This document shows positions 13,874 through 21,057 of a stretch of DNA of 28,965 bases, piece after piece; positions within the stretch are counted from its first letter, which is position 1, and every line of letters begins with the position of its first letter. This stretch comes from CAZAEB01 sp964484095 (GTDB lineage: Bacteria > Patescibacteriota > Microgenomatia > UBA12405 > BS750m-G30). The stretch lies in assembly GCA_964484095.1 (NCBI GenBank), contig CAZAEB010000006.1, forward strand, positions 1 through 28,965, given 5' to 3'. The notes below the pieces were generated by a model. It did not search any database, was not told the origin of the DNA, and saw only the letters and a list, made by a program, of their open reading frames with translations. Position numbers and translations under genes: made by a program.

Positions 13874-15244
13874 TTATTGATAGATCTTTTTTTGAATTTC
13901 TATTATTTGGTGACGCAGTTGTTGATTTGTGGAAAAAGACCGGTCGATTTTTTCTTCTGCGTGCATAATTGTGGTATGATCTCGGCCTCCCAAGATTTTT
14001 CCTACCTGTTGGAGGGGCAGGTTAAGTTCGCGTCTTAAAAGGTAGGCGGCCACGTGTCTTGCCTGGGTAATTTGTTTTTTTCTGGTTTTTCCACAAAGGT
14101 CTCCGGTTTTGATATTAAAAGTTTTTGAGACTACTGATAAAATATGCCGATGATTTATTTTTCTTGATTGGTTTACAGTTTTTATTCCAAAAAAGCTTTT
14201 TACCATTTCAAGGTTAACCTTAGAGTTTTCTACCAGCGCTCGAGCGGTGATTTGAGAAAGACTGCCCTCAAGTTCTCGGGTGTTGGACTGAATGGTTTCG
14301 GCGATAAAAGTGATTGCGTCTTCGGGAATATCTATCTTTTTCTCTTCCGCTTTTTTCTTTAAGATAGCTACTCTCATTTCGTAATCAGGAAGCTGGATAT
14401 CAACCGTCAATCCTCCCATAAACCGGGAAATTAGCCTGTCTTCGACAGGCCTTATCTCTTCCGGCTTTCGGTCAGAGGTTAAAATTACCTGTTTTTCGGC
14501 AATATAAAGGCTGTTAAAGGTGTGAAAAAGTTCCTGCTGGGTATATTCTTTGCCGGCAATAAACTGAACATCGTCGAAAATTAAAACGTCCGGCTGGCGG
14601 TATTTTTGTTTAAACTGGGGCATTGTTTTTCCCTTAATAGCGCTAATTAAATTGTTGGCGAATGTTTCCGCGGTGGTGTAAAGAACTTTATGGTCCGGTT
14701 TTTCTTTTAATATTTCATGGCCAATTGCTTGAACTAGATGAGTTTTACCTACTCCTACTCCTCCCCAGACAAAGAAGGGGTTGTAGGAAAGACCGGGATT
14801 TTTAACAATTCCTTGGGCGGCCGCATAAGCAAAGTTGTTTGAGTTGCCGACAACAAAAGTGTCAAAAGAGAACTTTGAATGAAGACCGGTTTTGGGATTG
14901 TAATGAGGGGCGCTTTTTTTCACTTGAGAGTTTTTTTCTCTTGTTTCAAAAAGAGGGCCGGTTTTGACAGAAGGCATTTTTGCTAGTTTGATATCAACAC
15001 TAACCCTAATTGGTTTTTTGTCCAGTTGGCGCTCTAAAATATCGGTGATTAGCTGCAAATATCTTTTTTGAATAAGATCGGCAATATAAGGATTGGGGCA
15101 GTTTATTGTTGCTAAGTTGCTGGTTTTGGTAATTTGCTGTGGTTTTATCTGGCTGAAGAGAGTTTGAAAAACAGCCGGAGAGACAGAAAGTTTAATTTCT
15201 TCAAGTACATTTTCCCAGATAGAATTAGTTTGCAAGTTTGCCAT
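13874..15244 (-). CDS. dnaA: Chromosomal replication initiator DnaA
   Basis: 456 residues with the four standard DnaA domains. Domain I (1 to about 85) is the helicase/DnaA interaction region. A short linker follows, then the AAA+ domain with Walker A GGVGVGKTH (161-169), Walker B LIFDDVQF (221-228) and an Arg-rich sensor segment. Domain IV (about 360-456) is the DNA-binding helix-turn-helix, including TRKKQITQARHVAAYLLRRE and the signature GRDHTTIMHAEEKI (420-433), which reads DnaA boxes. The start ATG at 15244 gives the family N-terminus (WENVLEEIKLSVSPAVFQTL). A promoter 26-54 bases upstream has a DnaA-box-like site in its spacer, suggesting autoregulation. DnaA boxes also occur at the 3' side, in the dnaN gap. 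Confidence 0.98.
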   Translation of the reverse strand: MANLQTNSIWENVLEEIKLSVSPAVFQTLFSQIKPQQITKTSNLATINCPNPYIADLIQKRYLQLITDILERQLDKKPIRVSVDIKLAKMPSVKTGPLFETREKNSQVKKSAPHYNPKTGLHSKFSFDTFVVGNSNNFAYAAAQGIVKNPGLSYNPFFVWGGVGVGKTHLVQAIGHEILKEKPDHKVLYTTAETFANNLISAIKGKTMPQFKQKYRQPDVLIFDDVQFIAGKEYTQQELFHTFNSLYIAEKQVILTSDRKPEEIRPVEDRLISRFMGGLTVDIQLPDYEMRVAILKKKAEEKKIDIPEDAITFIAETIQSNTRELEGSLSQITARALVENSKVNLEMVKSFFGIKTVNQSRKINHRHILSVVSKTFNIKTGDLCGKTRKKQITQARHVAAYLLRRELNLPLQQVGKILGGRDHTTIMHAEEKIDRSFSTNQQLRHQIIEIQKKIYQ

Positions 15245-15269
15245 GTTTTCATTGGGGGCAGTTGCTTTA

Positions 15270-15298
15270 ATTTTACTCTAGTTTTCCACATTGTTCAA
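15270..15298 (-). promoter_or_regulatory. dnaA promoter with embedded DnaA box
   Basis: On the minus strand TTGAAC (15298-15293) is separated by 17 bases from TAAAAT (15275-15270). The spacer contains TGTGGAAAA (15290-15282), one mismatch from the TGTGGATAA consensus DnaA box. DnaA bound there would cover the promoter, the classic arrangement for negative autoregulation. Transcription would begin about 20 bases before the dnaA ATG. Confidence 0.6.
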
Positions 15299-15305
15299 GG
15301 ATGAT

Positions 15306-15333
15306 TTGACAACACAATTAAATGTAGTATAAT
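15306..15333 (+). promoter_or_regulatory. Strong promoter of the metal/Fe-S operon
   Basis: Perfect TTGACA (15306-15311), 16 bases, perfect TATAAT (15328-15333). The predicted start near 15340 leaves a 33-base leader before the ATG at 15373. It is the best promoter match in the window and faces away from dnaA, its -35 box lying only 8 bases from the -35 box of the dnaA promoter. Confidence 0.8.
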
Positions 15334-15372
15334 GGGTATAGATTCAGTTTGTAAGTTTAAAACATATAAAAA

Positions 15373-15858
15373 ATGGTCAGAAAACAAAAACAAAGAAATA
15401 TTGGCTTTTATCCCGAGGTTATCTACTTTAAGCCGCGGGGAGTGCCTACATATTGTTTGCAAGAAGTCTGCTTAACCATTGATGAATTGGAGGCAATAAG
15501 ACTGGTTGATTTTGAAGGCAAAGAGCAAAGGCAGGCTGCCGAAGAAATGGGAGTTTCTCAAAGTACACTGCAAAGAATTCTTGCTAAAGCAAGAAAAAAA
15601 GTCGCAGAAGGATTAGTGGTTGGCAAGGCAATTACTGCGAAAGGAGGTGAAATAAAAATGATAGGATTTAATAGAGGCAGAGGTGGAGGTTTTGGTGGTG
15701 GACGTGGTCGCTTAAAAGGCCAATTTGCGGCTGGTCCTGGAGGGGTTTGTGTTTGCACCAACCCTGATTGTGCTCATGAGGCTGCTCACTTAGCAGGAGT
15801 TCCCTGCTACCAGCAAAAGTGTCCAAAGTGCGGCAGTCCGATGATTAGAAAAATATAA
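15373..15858 (+). CDS. UPF0251 (DUF134) regulator fused to a Cys-rich metal-binding tail
   Basis: 161 residues. Residues 1 to about 92 are a DUF134/UPF0251 domain: KPRGVPTYCLQEVCLTIDEL and EAIRLVDFEG, then the helix-turn-helix ERQRQAA-like segment QRQAAEEMGVSQSTLQRIL. It is a predicted DNA-binding domain often found beside NifX-type genes. Residues 96-161 form a Gly/Arg-rich stretch (RGRGGGFGGGRGR) and a cysteine module, CVC-x4-C, then C-x4-C-x2-C, likely to bind zinc or an Fe-S cluster. In other genomes such tails occur as separate small proteins. The second part has its own in-frame ATG (15658) with an excellent Shine-Dalgarno, so it may also be made alone. As first gene of the operon it could sense metal and regulate it. 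Confidence 0.82.
   Translation: MVRKQKQRNIGFYPEVIYFKPRGVPTYCLQEVCLTIDELEAIRLVDFEGKEQRQAAEEMGVSQSTLQRILAKARKKVAEGLVVGKAITAKGGEIKMIGFNRGRGGGFGGGRGRLKGQFAAGPGGVCVCTNPDCAHEAAHLAGVPCYQQKCPKCGSPMIRKI
15640..15660 (+). promoter_or_regulatory. Internal Shine-Dalgarno and ATG within the UPF0251 gene
   Basis: AAAGGAGGTGA (15640-15650) lies 7 bases before an in-frame ATG at 15658. This is the strongest ribosome-binding site in the window, while the gene's own first ATG has none. It would produce a separate 66-residue Cys-rich protein identical to the C-terminal part of the longer product. Confidence 0.7.
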
Positions 15859-15874
15859 TTTAGAAAGGAGGCAG

Positions 15875-16243
15875 ATGAAAATTTGTGTTACTAGTGAGGA
15901 AAAAACTTTTGATTCGCCAGTTTCTTTCCGGTTTGGAAGAAGCGGGTATTTTTTGTTTATTGACTTAGAAAAACAGAAGATTTTGGAGGTGATTGAAAAT
16001 CCGGCCGTTGGTTTTGGCCGCGGCGCTGGTGTGTCGGCTGCTCAAACAGTAGTTGATAAAAAAGCAACGGCGGTGATAACCGGCAGAGTTGGTCCTAATG
16101 CCTACAACGCCTTGTCTTTTTCCAAGGTTAAGATTTATGACGGGGCCGGGTTGACGGTCAGCCAAGCGGTTGAAAACTTAAAAAAAGATCAGCTTTCTAT
16201 ACTTAAAAATGCTGAGCCGGGTTTCGGTCGTTGTTTACAGTAA
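15875..16243 (+). CDS. NifX/NifB-family (dinitrogenase iron-molybdenum cofactor-type) protein
   Basis: 122 residues, a single small RNase-H-like domain that binds Fe-S or Fe-Mo precursors in NifX, NafY and NifB. Markers are MKICVTSEE at the start, FRFGRSGYFLFIDLEKQKIL, and the Gly/Ala-rich GVSAAQTVVDKKATAVITGR followed by VGPNAYNAL. No nitrogenase genes are visible, so a role in nitrogen fixation is unlikely; orphan NifX-like proteins (COG1433) accompany MinD-like ferredoxin ATPases in many anaerobes. A strong AAAGGAGG (15864-15871) sets the ATG at 15875. It lies 16 bases after the UPF0251 gene and one base before the transporter gene, so the genes are clearly co-transcribed. Confidence 0.88.
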   Translation: MKICVTSEEKTFDSPVSFRFGRSGYFLFIDLEKQKILEVIENPAVGFGRGAGVSAAQTVVDKKATAVITGRVGPNAYNALSFSKVKIYDGAGLTVSQAVENLKKDQLSILKNAEPGFGRCLQ

Positions 16244-16244
16244 A

Positions 16245-17486
16245 ATGAACAAAAAAGATAATTTAAGAAAGGCGCAAAAAGCGGCCGAGAAAACAGGTTT
16301 AGTAATAATTCTTTTGGTTTTAGCAAAGGGATTGATCGGGTTTATAACCGGAAGCGTGGTTTTGCTTTCAGATGCTTTTCACAGCGCTTCTGATCTAATT
16401 TCCATTATTGCTTCTTGGTTTGGGTTAAAAATATCACAAAAAAAACCCAACGAGAAGTTCCCTTTCGGGTTTTACAAGGCTGAGAATTTAGCCGCTTTAA
16501 CAGTTTCGTTTCTGATTGCTTTTATCGCAGTAGAGTTTTTTCGGGAGGGAATTGCCCGTTTAAAAATTCCGACCCAGTTGAATTTTCCAATTTTGGCGGT
16601 GGCGGTAGCAGTTGTTGCGGTGACAGTTGATTGGTTTTTGAGTCGGTATTTGCAAAAAGTTTCTCAGCAAACAAACTCTTCATCTTTAAAAGTGGCTGCC
16701 AAGGACAAAAAAGCGGATGTTTTTGTTTCCTCAACTGTTTTTGCCAGTTTGTTATTTACCTCTTTTAATATCCCCTGGGCGGAAGGACTGGTTACGATAA
16801 TGATTTCTGCTCTTTTATTAAAAGTTGCTTTTGAAAGCGGAAAAGAAAGCCTTTTTGTTTTAATAGATGTTGGTCCAGGAAGGGAGTTTACTCAAAGACT
16901 AGCTAGGGAAGTTGAAAAAGTTGTCGGAGTAGAAGAGTGTTTAGAAATTAAACTGCGCCAGTCAGGTCCATTTCTTTTTGGGGAAGCGATAGTTGGAGTA
17001 AGGCGGCAGATTAATATTTCTAGAGCTCATCGGATTAGCGATATGGTTGAGCAGGCTTTGTCAAAAAAATATCCTCAGATTGACAATCTTTCCATTCATG
17101 TGGAACCCTTTAAAAGTAATTTTTCTCATTTGGTCATTCCAGTAGAAGAAAAGGGGAATTTACAAGTTCCGGTAGCGGAAAAATTTGGCAGAGCTCCTTA
17201 CCTTTTATTTGTCAATCTTTCAGGTAAAAACATAAAAGGATTTTTCTTTATTAAAAATTCTTATCAAAACAGAAAAGTTAAGGCTGGTTTGGCAACAGCT
17301 AAACTTGTTAGCAAGCAAAAAAGTGAGGTTCTAATTACCAAAGAAATCGGAGAAATTTCTTTCCATTATTTGAGAGATAGCCTAGTTGATGTTTACCGAT
17401 TTAGAGGGAAAACAGCCAAGGATGCAATTGGCGATTTTTTAAAAGGATCGTTAAAGATTTTGAATGAGCCAAAACAGCAGGGATGA
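16245..17486 (+). CDS. Cation diffusion facilitator transporter fused to a NifX-like domain
   Basis: 413 residues from ATG 16245, which follows the NifX stop by one base; a longer frame from 16209 would overlap that gene. Residues about 10-205 are a CDF exporter with six hydrophobic segments, the metal-site motif H46-x3-D50 in SDAFHSASD (TM2), and D154-x3-D158 in TM5 where a His/Asp pair is more usual. A cytoplasmic CDF regulatory domain follows to about 290. Residues about 294-410 are a second NifX-like domain: FSHLVIPVEEKGNLQVPVAE, KFGRAPYLLFVN, and AGLATAKLV. The fusion ties export of divalent metal (Zn, Fe or Mn) to the NifX module. It overlaps the next gene by 4 bases (ATGA). Confidence 0.88.
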   Translation: MNKKDNLRKAQKAAEKTGLVIILLVLAKGLIGFITGSVVLLSDAFHSASDLISIIASWFGLKISQKKPNEKFPFGFYKAENLAALTVSFLIAFIAVEFFREGIARLKIPTQLNFPILAVAVAVVAVTVDWFLSRYLQKVSQQTNSSSLKVAAKDKKADVFVSSTVFASLLFTSFNIPWAEGLVTIMISALLLKVAFESGKESLFVLIDVGPGREFTQRLAREVEKVVGVEECLEIKLRQSGPFLFGEAIVGVRRQINISRAHRISDMVEQALSKKYPQIDNLSIHVEPFKSNFSHLVIPVEEKGNLQVPVAEKFGRAPYLLFVNLSGKNIKGFFFIKNSYQNRKVKAGLATAKLVSKQKSEVLITKEIGEISFHYLRDSLVDVYRFRGKTAKDAIGDFLKGSLKILNEPKQQG

Positions 17487-18334
17487 TAGATAAAAAGATA
17501 AAAAAAATTGCCGTAACCGGTGGCAAGGGCGGAGTGGGAAAATCGACAGTGGCGGTTTTGCTGGCTTCTCACTTTTGCAAAATAGAAAAAACTATTTTGG
17601 TTGATGCTGATGTAGAATGTCCTAACGATTTTCTTCTTACTGGTCAGAAATTGGCAAAATCGGTAAAAAAAATTACTGCCAAGTTTCCCGTGTTAAATGA
17701 AAAAAAATGTCTTTCTTGTGGATTGTGCGCTGAAAAATGCCGGTTTAAGGCCATTTTTGCTCCTAAAGGCAAAAAACCAAAGTTTTTTCATGACCTTTGC
17801 GCTAATTGTGGTCTTTGTTGGAATATTTGTCCGGCCGGGGCAATAAATATTGAAAAAAAGCAAACAGGAGAAATTTTTGAAAATAAGATCAGTGATAATT
17901 TAATCTTAGTTACTGGCAGAACGATAGGAGTGGTTGATGAAACAGGCCCTGTGGTAAAGGAGTTAAAAAATTATGCTTTAAATAGAGCCGAAAAACTTAA
18001 AACTTCGAAAGTTATTTTTGATACTGCTCCGGGAACTCATTGCAACGTGGTTCAGGCCCTTTTAGGGATGGACTTTGCTTACATGGTTACCGAACCAACT
18101 CCTTTAGGAGAACATGATCTTAAGTTGATTTTAAATCTTTTAAAAGAGATTGAAGTTTCCGGATCGGTTGTTTTGAATCAATCGGATTTAGGAAACAAAG
18201 AAAATATATTGAAAATTGCCAAAACAAATAATATTTTTATTGATAAGGAAATTACTTACTGCCGAGAAATTGTCGAGGCTTATTGTAAAGGAGATCTTTT
18301 AAAGTTAAAAAAAGACTATTTTAAAAATGGATAA
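17483..18334 (+). CDS. MinD-like ATPase with inserted two-cluster ferredoxin domain (copy 1)
   Basis: 283 residues. The N-terminal deviant Walker A GGKGGVGKST (13-22) and VDADVECPN switch region mark the MinD/Mrp/NifH P-loop class. Residues about 70-130 carry an inserted bacterial ferredoxin with both CxxCxxCxxxC motifs intact: C76, C79, C82, C86 and C106, C109, C112, C116. This can hold two [4Fe-4S] clusters. The remaining P-loop segments are FDTAPGTHC and VTEPTPLGEHDL. This is the COG1149 architecture; its biochemical role is not established, though Fe-S cluster assembly or delivery fits relatives such as Mrp. It overlaps the transporter gene and the next ATPase by a few bases, implying translational coupling. 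Confidence 0.92.
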   Translation: MIDKKIKKIAVTGGKGGVGKSTVAVLLASHFCKIEKTILVDADVECPNDFLLTGQKLAKSVKKITAKFPVLNEKKCLSCGLCAEKCRFKAIFAPKGKKPKFFHDLCANCGLCWNICPAGAINIEKKQTGEIFENKISDNLILVTGRTIGVVDETGPVVKELKNYALNRAEKLKTSKVIFDTAPGTHCNVVQALLGMDFAYMVTEPTPLGEHDLKLILNLLKEIEVSGSVVLNQSDLGNKENILKIAKTNNIFIDKEITYCREIVEAYCKGDLLKLKKDYFKNG

Positions 18335-19199
18335 AAAGAAAAATATAGTCGTTTGTTCCGGAAAAGGAGGAGTGGGAAAATCAATGCTTTCTTCTTGTTT
18401 GGCAAAGCTTTTTTCTCAAAAAAGGGACATTGTTGCCGTTGATGCCGATGTTGATGCCCCCAATCTTCATCTTTGGCTGGGACAAAAAGAAAACTGGGAT
18501 AAAAAAATAAAAGTTTCTGTTATTGAAAAAGCGGTTGTTGTTAAACAACCGTCTTTGGAAGAGATTAAAAAAAATATCGACATATGCCAGTTTGGAGCTT
18601 TGGAGATTATTGACGGCAAACTGAAGATTAATAGTTTTCTTTGCGAGGGATGCGGCGCTTGCGAAGTGGTTTTTCCCTCAGGAACAATAAAATTAAACCC
18701 TGTCGTTTCCGGAGAGATAAAAATAAAAGACAATGTTTTTGGCTTTCCTTTAGTTTCCGCCCAGCTTTATCCGGGCCAAACAGGGTCGGGTAAAATCGTT
18801 AGCAAGATAAAAGAAAAAGCCGCTGGCTACCAAAAAGAATATATTATTACTGATGCTCCGGCGGGAATGGGCTGTCCGGTAATTGCCGCTTTAAATGACG
18901 CTGATTTTGCCTTGCTAATTACCGAGCCAACACCGTCAGGGTTTGCCGATCTTAAAAGAATTCATTTTTTAGTTAATCATTTTAAAATTCCTTTCGGAGT
19001 GGCAGTAAATAAATGGGATATAAATCCAAAAACCAGCAAAAAAATTATCAACTGGGCAGGTGAAAATTATTTAGGTAAAATTAGTTATGATCAAAAGATT
19101 TTTAAAGCTATTGCCAGTTTAACGCCGGTATTTAAAACCGACTTGATTGCCAATGAGGAGATTTTATTAATTTTTAAAAAGCTAATTCAAAGACTGTAA
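18327..19199 (+). CDS. MinD-like ATPase with one-cluster ferredoxin domain (copy 2)
   Basis: 290 residues, paralogous to the gene before it, and overlapping it by 8 bases. Deviant Walker A SGKGGVGKSM (11-20), VDADVDAPN switch, TDAPAGMGCP and TEPTPSGFADL are clear. In the ferredoxin insert only C87 (from the first motif) and C106, C109, C112 (from the second) remain; positions 1-3 of motif one are non-Cys and C116 is F116. Those four are exactly the ligands of one [4Fe-4S] cluster in two-cluster ferredoxins, so one cluster is retained and the other cleanly lost. The two ATPases likely act as a heterodimer, as paralogous pairs of this type are usually adjacent. The stop leaves 3 bases before the YibE/F gene. 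Confidence 0.92.
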   Translation: MDKKKNIVVCSGKGGVGKSMLSSCLAKLFSQKRDIVAVDADVDAPNLHLWLGQKENWDKKIKVSVIEKAVVVKQPSLEEIKKNIDICQFGALEIIDGKLKINSFLCEGCGACEVVFPSGTIKLNPVVSGEIKIKDNVFGFPLVSAQLYPGQTGSGKIVSKIKEKAAGYQKEYIITDAPAGMGCPVIAALNDADFALLITEPTPSGFADLKRIHFLVNHFKIPFGVAVNKWDINPKTSKKIINWAGENYLGKISYDQKIFKAIASLTPVFKTDLIANEEILLIFKKLIQRL

Positions 19200-19202
19200 A
19201 AG

Positions 19203-20234
19203 ATGATTAAAAGAACGGTTTTTCTAATATTGGCCTTTTTTCTTGTTTTACCCGGAGCGGTTTTTGCCAGTCAAGAGAGTTTGGCGACAGAAGGAATCGT
19301 GACAGTAGTTGATAATGATCAGGTTTTGGTGGAGATAATAAAGGATAATAAAAAACAAGCAGTTTCTGTTTTAGTTGAGGATAGTTTGTTTATTGAACAG
19401 ATAGGTTTAAAAAAAGGAGATCGGGTATTAGTTTCGTCGTTTGATAATGAGAACGGACAGTCGGGTTATTATCTTGCCGACATAATCAGACGGCAGTCTT
19501 TGCTGCCTCTTTTTATTTTCTTTTTAGTGCTGGTTATTTTGGTTGGCGGCTGGCGAGGAATAGGCTCTTTATTGGGACTGGCAGTTTCTTTACTGATAGT
19601 GATTTTTTTTCTTGTTCCTCAGATTGCCACAGGCAAAAATCCGGTTTTAATGGTTATTTTAAGCTCTTTGTTTATCGTTCCTTTAACCTTTTATCTTTCT
19701 CACGGAATAAATAAAAAAACTACCATAGCTATTGTAGGAACGGTAATTGCTTTAGTATTTGCCGGTTTGCTGGCTCAAGGAGCTTTGCAGGCGACCCGCT
19801 TGACAGGACTGGTTTCAGAAGAGGCAGGATTTTTACAATCGGCAAATCCGGGAACATACAACCTTCAGGGGCTGCTTCTTGCGGGAATTATTATTGGACT
19901 TTTGGGAGTTTTAGACGACGTGACTGTTTCTCAATCGGCGATAGTTAGCCAGCTTAGAAGTATTAACACTAGTATCAACGATAAAGAATTATTTTTACGG
20001 GCAATGGCGGTTGGTAAAGATCATGTTTCTTCAATGGTCAATACTTTGATTTTAGTTTACGCCGGAGCCTCCCTTCCCCTACTGCTTCTTTTTTACAATA
20101 ATCCCCAGCCGTTTTTACAGGTGATTAATTATGAAATCTTTACACAAGAGATTGTTAGAGCTTTAATAGGCAGTATTGGTCTAATACTGGCAATTCCCCT
20201 AACAACAGCGTTGGCGGTTAAGTGGTCTAGATGA
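19203..20234 (+). CDS. YibE/F-family multispanning membrane protein
   Basis: 343 residues. A cleavable or anchoring signal of about 22 residues (FLILAFFLVLPGAVFASQE) is followed by an extracellular beta-rich domain of about 70 residues and then seven or so membrane segments between residue 100 and the C-terminus. LLLAGIIIGLLGVLDDVTVS and QSAIVSQLR, together with AMAVGKDHVSSMVNTLILVY AG-type helices, are the YibE/F signature. Function is unknown in any organism; the conserved DD and charged residues in membrane helices suggest transport. It starts 3 bases after the second ATPase, so it belongs to the same operon, perhaps as a partner transporter. Confidence 0.88.
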   Translation: MIKRTVFLILAFFLVLPGAVFASQESLATEGIVTVVDNDQVLVEIIKDNKKQAVSVLVEDSLFIEQIGLKKGDRVLVSSFDNENGQSGYYLADIIRRQSLLPLFIFFLVLVILVGGWRGIGSLLGLAVSLLIVIFFLVPQIATGKNPVLMVILSSLFIVPLTFYLSHGINKKTTIAIVGTVIALVFAGLLAQGALQATRLTGLVSEEAGFLQSANPGTYNLQGLLLAGIIIGLLGVLDDVTVSQSAIVSQLRSINTSINDKELFLRAMAVGKDHVSSMVNTLILVYAGASLPLLLLFYNNPQPFLQVINYEIFTQEIVRALIGSIGLILAIPLTTALAVKWSR

Positions 20235-20262
20235 GAAATAAAAGTTAGTGTAAAATGAGTTT

Positions 20263-21057
20263 ATGGATCAAAGTTTAAAAGAGGTTTTGTCGTCTTGCCC
20301 AATTTTTGCTTTTAATATTGATGATTGGCTGATTTTTAAAGGAGTAGTTACCGCTTTAGAAAGAAAAAACCAGTCGGTAATTGTTCAGCTTTCCGAAGGG
20401 GAGGTTGACTGGTGGGGAATGGAGCGGTTTTTTAACTCCATTGAGTTTGAGAAAAAAAGGGGCTTGTCTTTGTTTTCAAACATTGATCATGGGAAAAAAG
20501 AAGGTCTTATCGGTGGGGCGGTTGAGCTTGGTTTTGACATGGTTCATGTCGATGGGTCGGATCTTTGCTGGGAAGAAAATATTGAAAAAACCAAAAGGAT
20601 TGTTCAGTTTGCCCACAGCGAGGGAGTTTTAGTTGAAGGAGAACCTCAGCAAAGTTTAACCGATCCTCAAAAAGCGGCCGAGTTTGTTTCTAAAACCGGC
20701 GTTGATCTTTTGGCTGTTTTTGCGGGTAATAAACATGGAATAGAGGAGAACGAAGTAGAAAGACTTGACTTTATTCGTCTAAGAGAGATTAAAAGAATGG
20801 TTGGAGAGACGAAGTTGACTCTTCATGGCGGGTCGGGGGTGGAAAGCAGTGATCTTTCTTTGGCAGTGAAAGAAGGTTTGGTTGCAAAGATAAATATAAA
20901 TACTCTGCTGCGAAAAGTTTTTCGCCAGGAATTAGAAAAAAGCATTCTCGAGTATCCGGGGGTAAAAATCTATGAGTTGATGGCTCCGGTAGTTTTAGGA
21001 ATTAGTCAAAAAATTGAAGAGTTGTTTAATATTATTGGAGACAAAAATGAAGACTGA
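20263..21057 (+). CDS. Class II (zinc-dependent) ketose-bisphosphate aldolase-like protein
   Basis: 264 residues, somewhat shorter than standard class II fructose-bisphosphate or tagatose-bisphosphate aldolases (about 285-310). D75-H76-G77 in SNIDHGKK supplies the catalytic Asp and first zinc His. H158 in GNKHG and H188 in LHGGSG supply the other zinc ligands. VEGEP and KININT match the family. The usual HLDHG and GTAHG are slightly altered (NIDHG, GNKHG), so the enzyme is diverged and its substrate uncertain. It likely supplies C3 units from phosphorylated sugar together with the kinase that follows. A TAAAAT hexamer ends 6 bases before the ATG, which suggests an internal, leaderless promoter in addition to the upstream operon. 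It overlaps the kinase by 11 bases. Confidence 0.82.
   Translation: MDQSLKEVLSSCPIFAFNIDDWLIFKGVVTALERKNQSVIVQLSEGEVDWWGMERFFNSIEFEKKRGLSLFSNIDHGKKEGLIGGAVELGFDMVHVDGSDLCWEENIEKTKRIVQFAHSEGVLVEGEPQQSLTDPQKAAEFVSKTGVDLLAVFAGNKHGIEENEVERLDFIRLREIKRMVGETKLTLHGGSGVESSDLSLAVKEGLVAKININTLLRKVFRQELEKSILEYPGVKIYELMAPVVLGISQKIEELFNIIGDKNED

Noticed and set aside
14432..14450. CCTGTC/GACAGG palindrome inside dnaA, similar to arms at 2416-2482
   Set aside because: It encodes the expected RPVEDRLISRF segment of DnaA, so coding constraint explains it; a short match is expected by chance.
15875..16243. Evidence for nitrogen fixation
   Set aside because: Only NifX-like domains are present, without nitrogenase or NifB radical-SAM genes; such orphans are common in non-fixing anaerobes.
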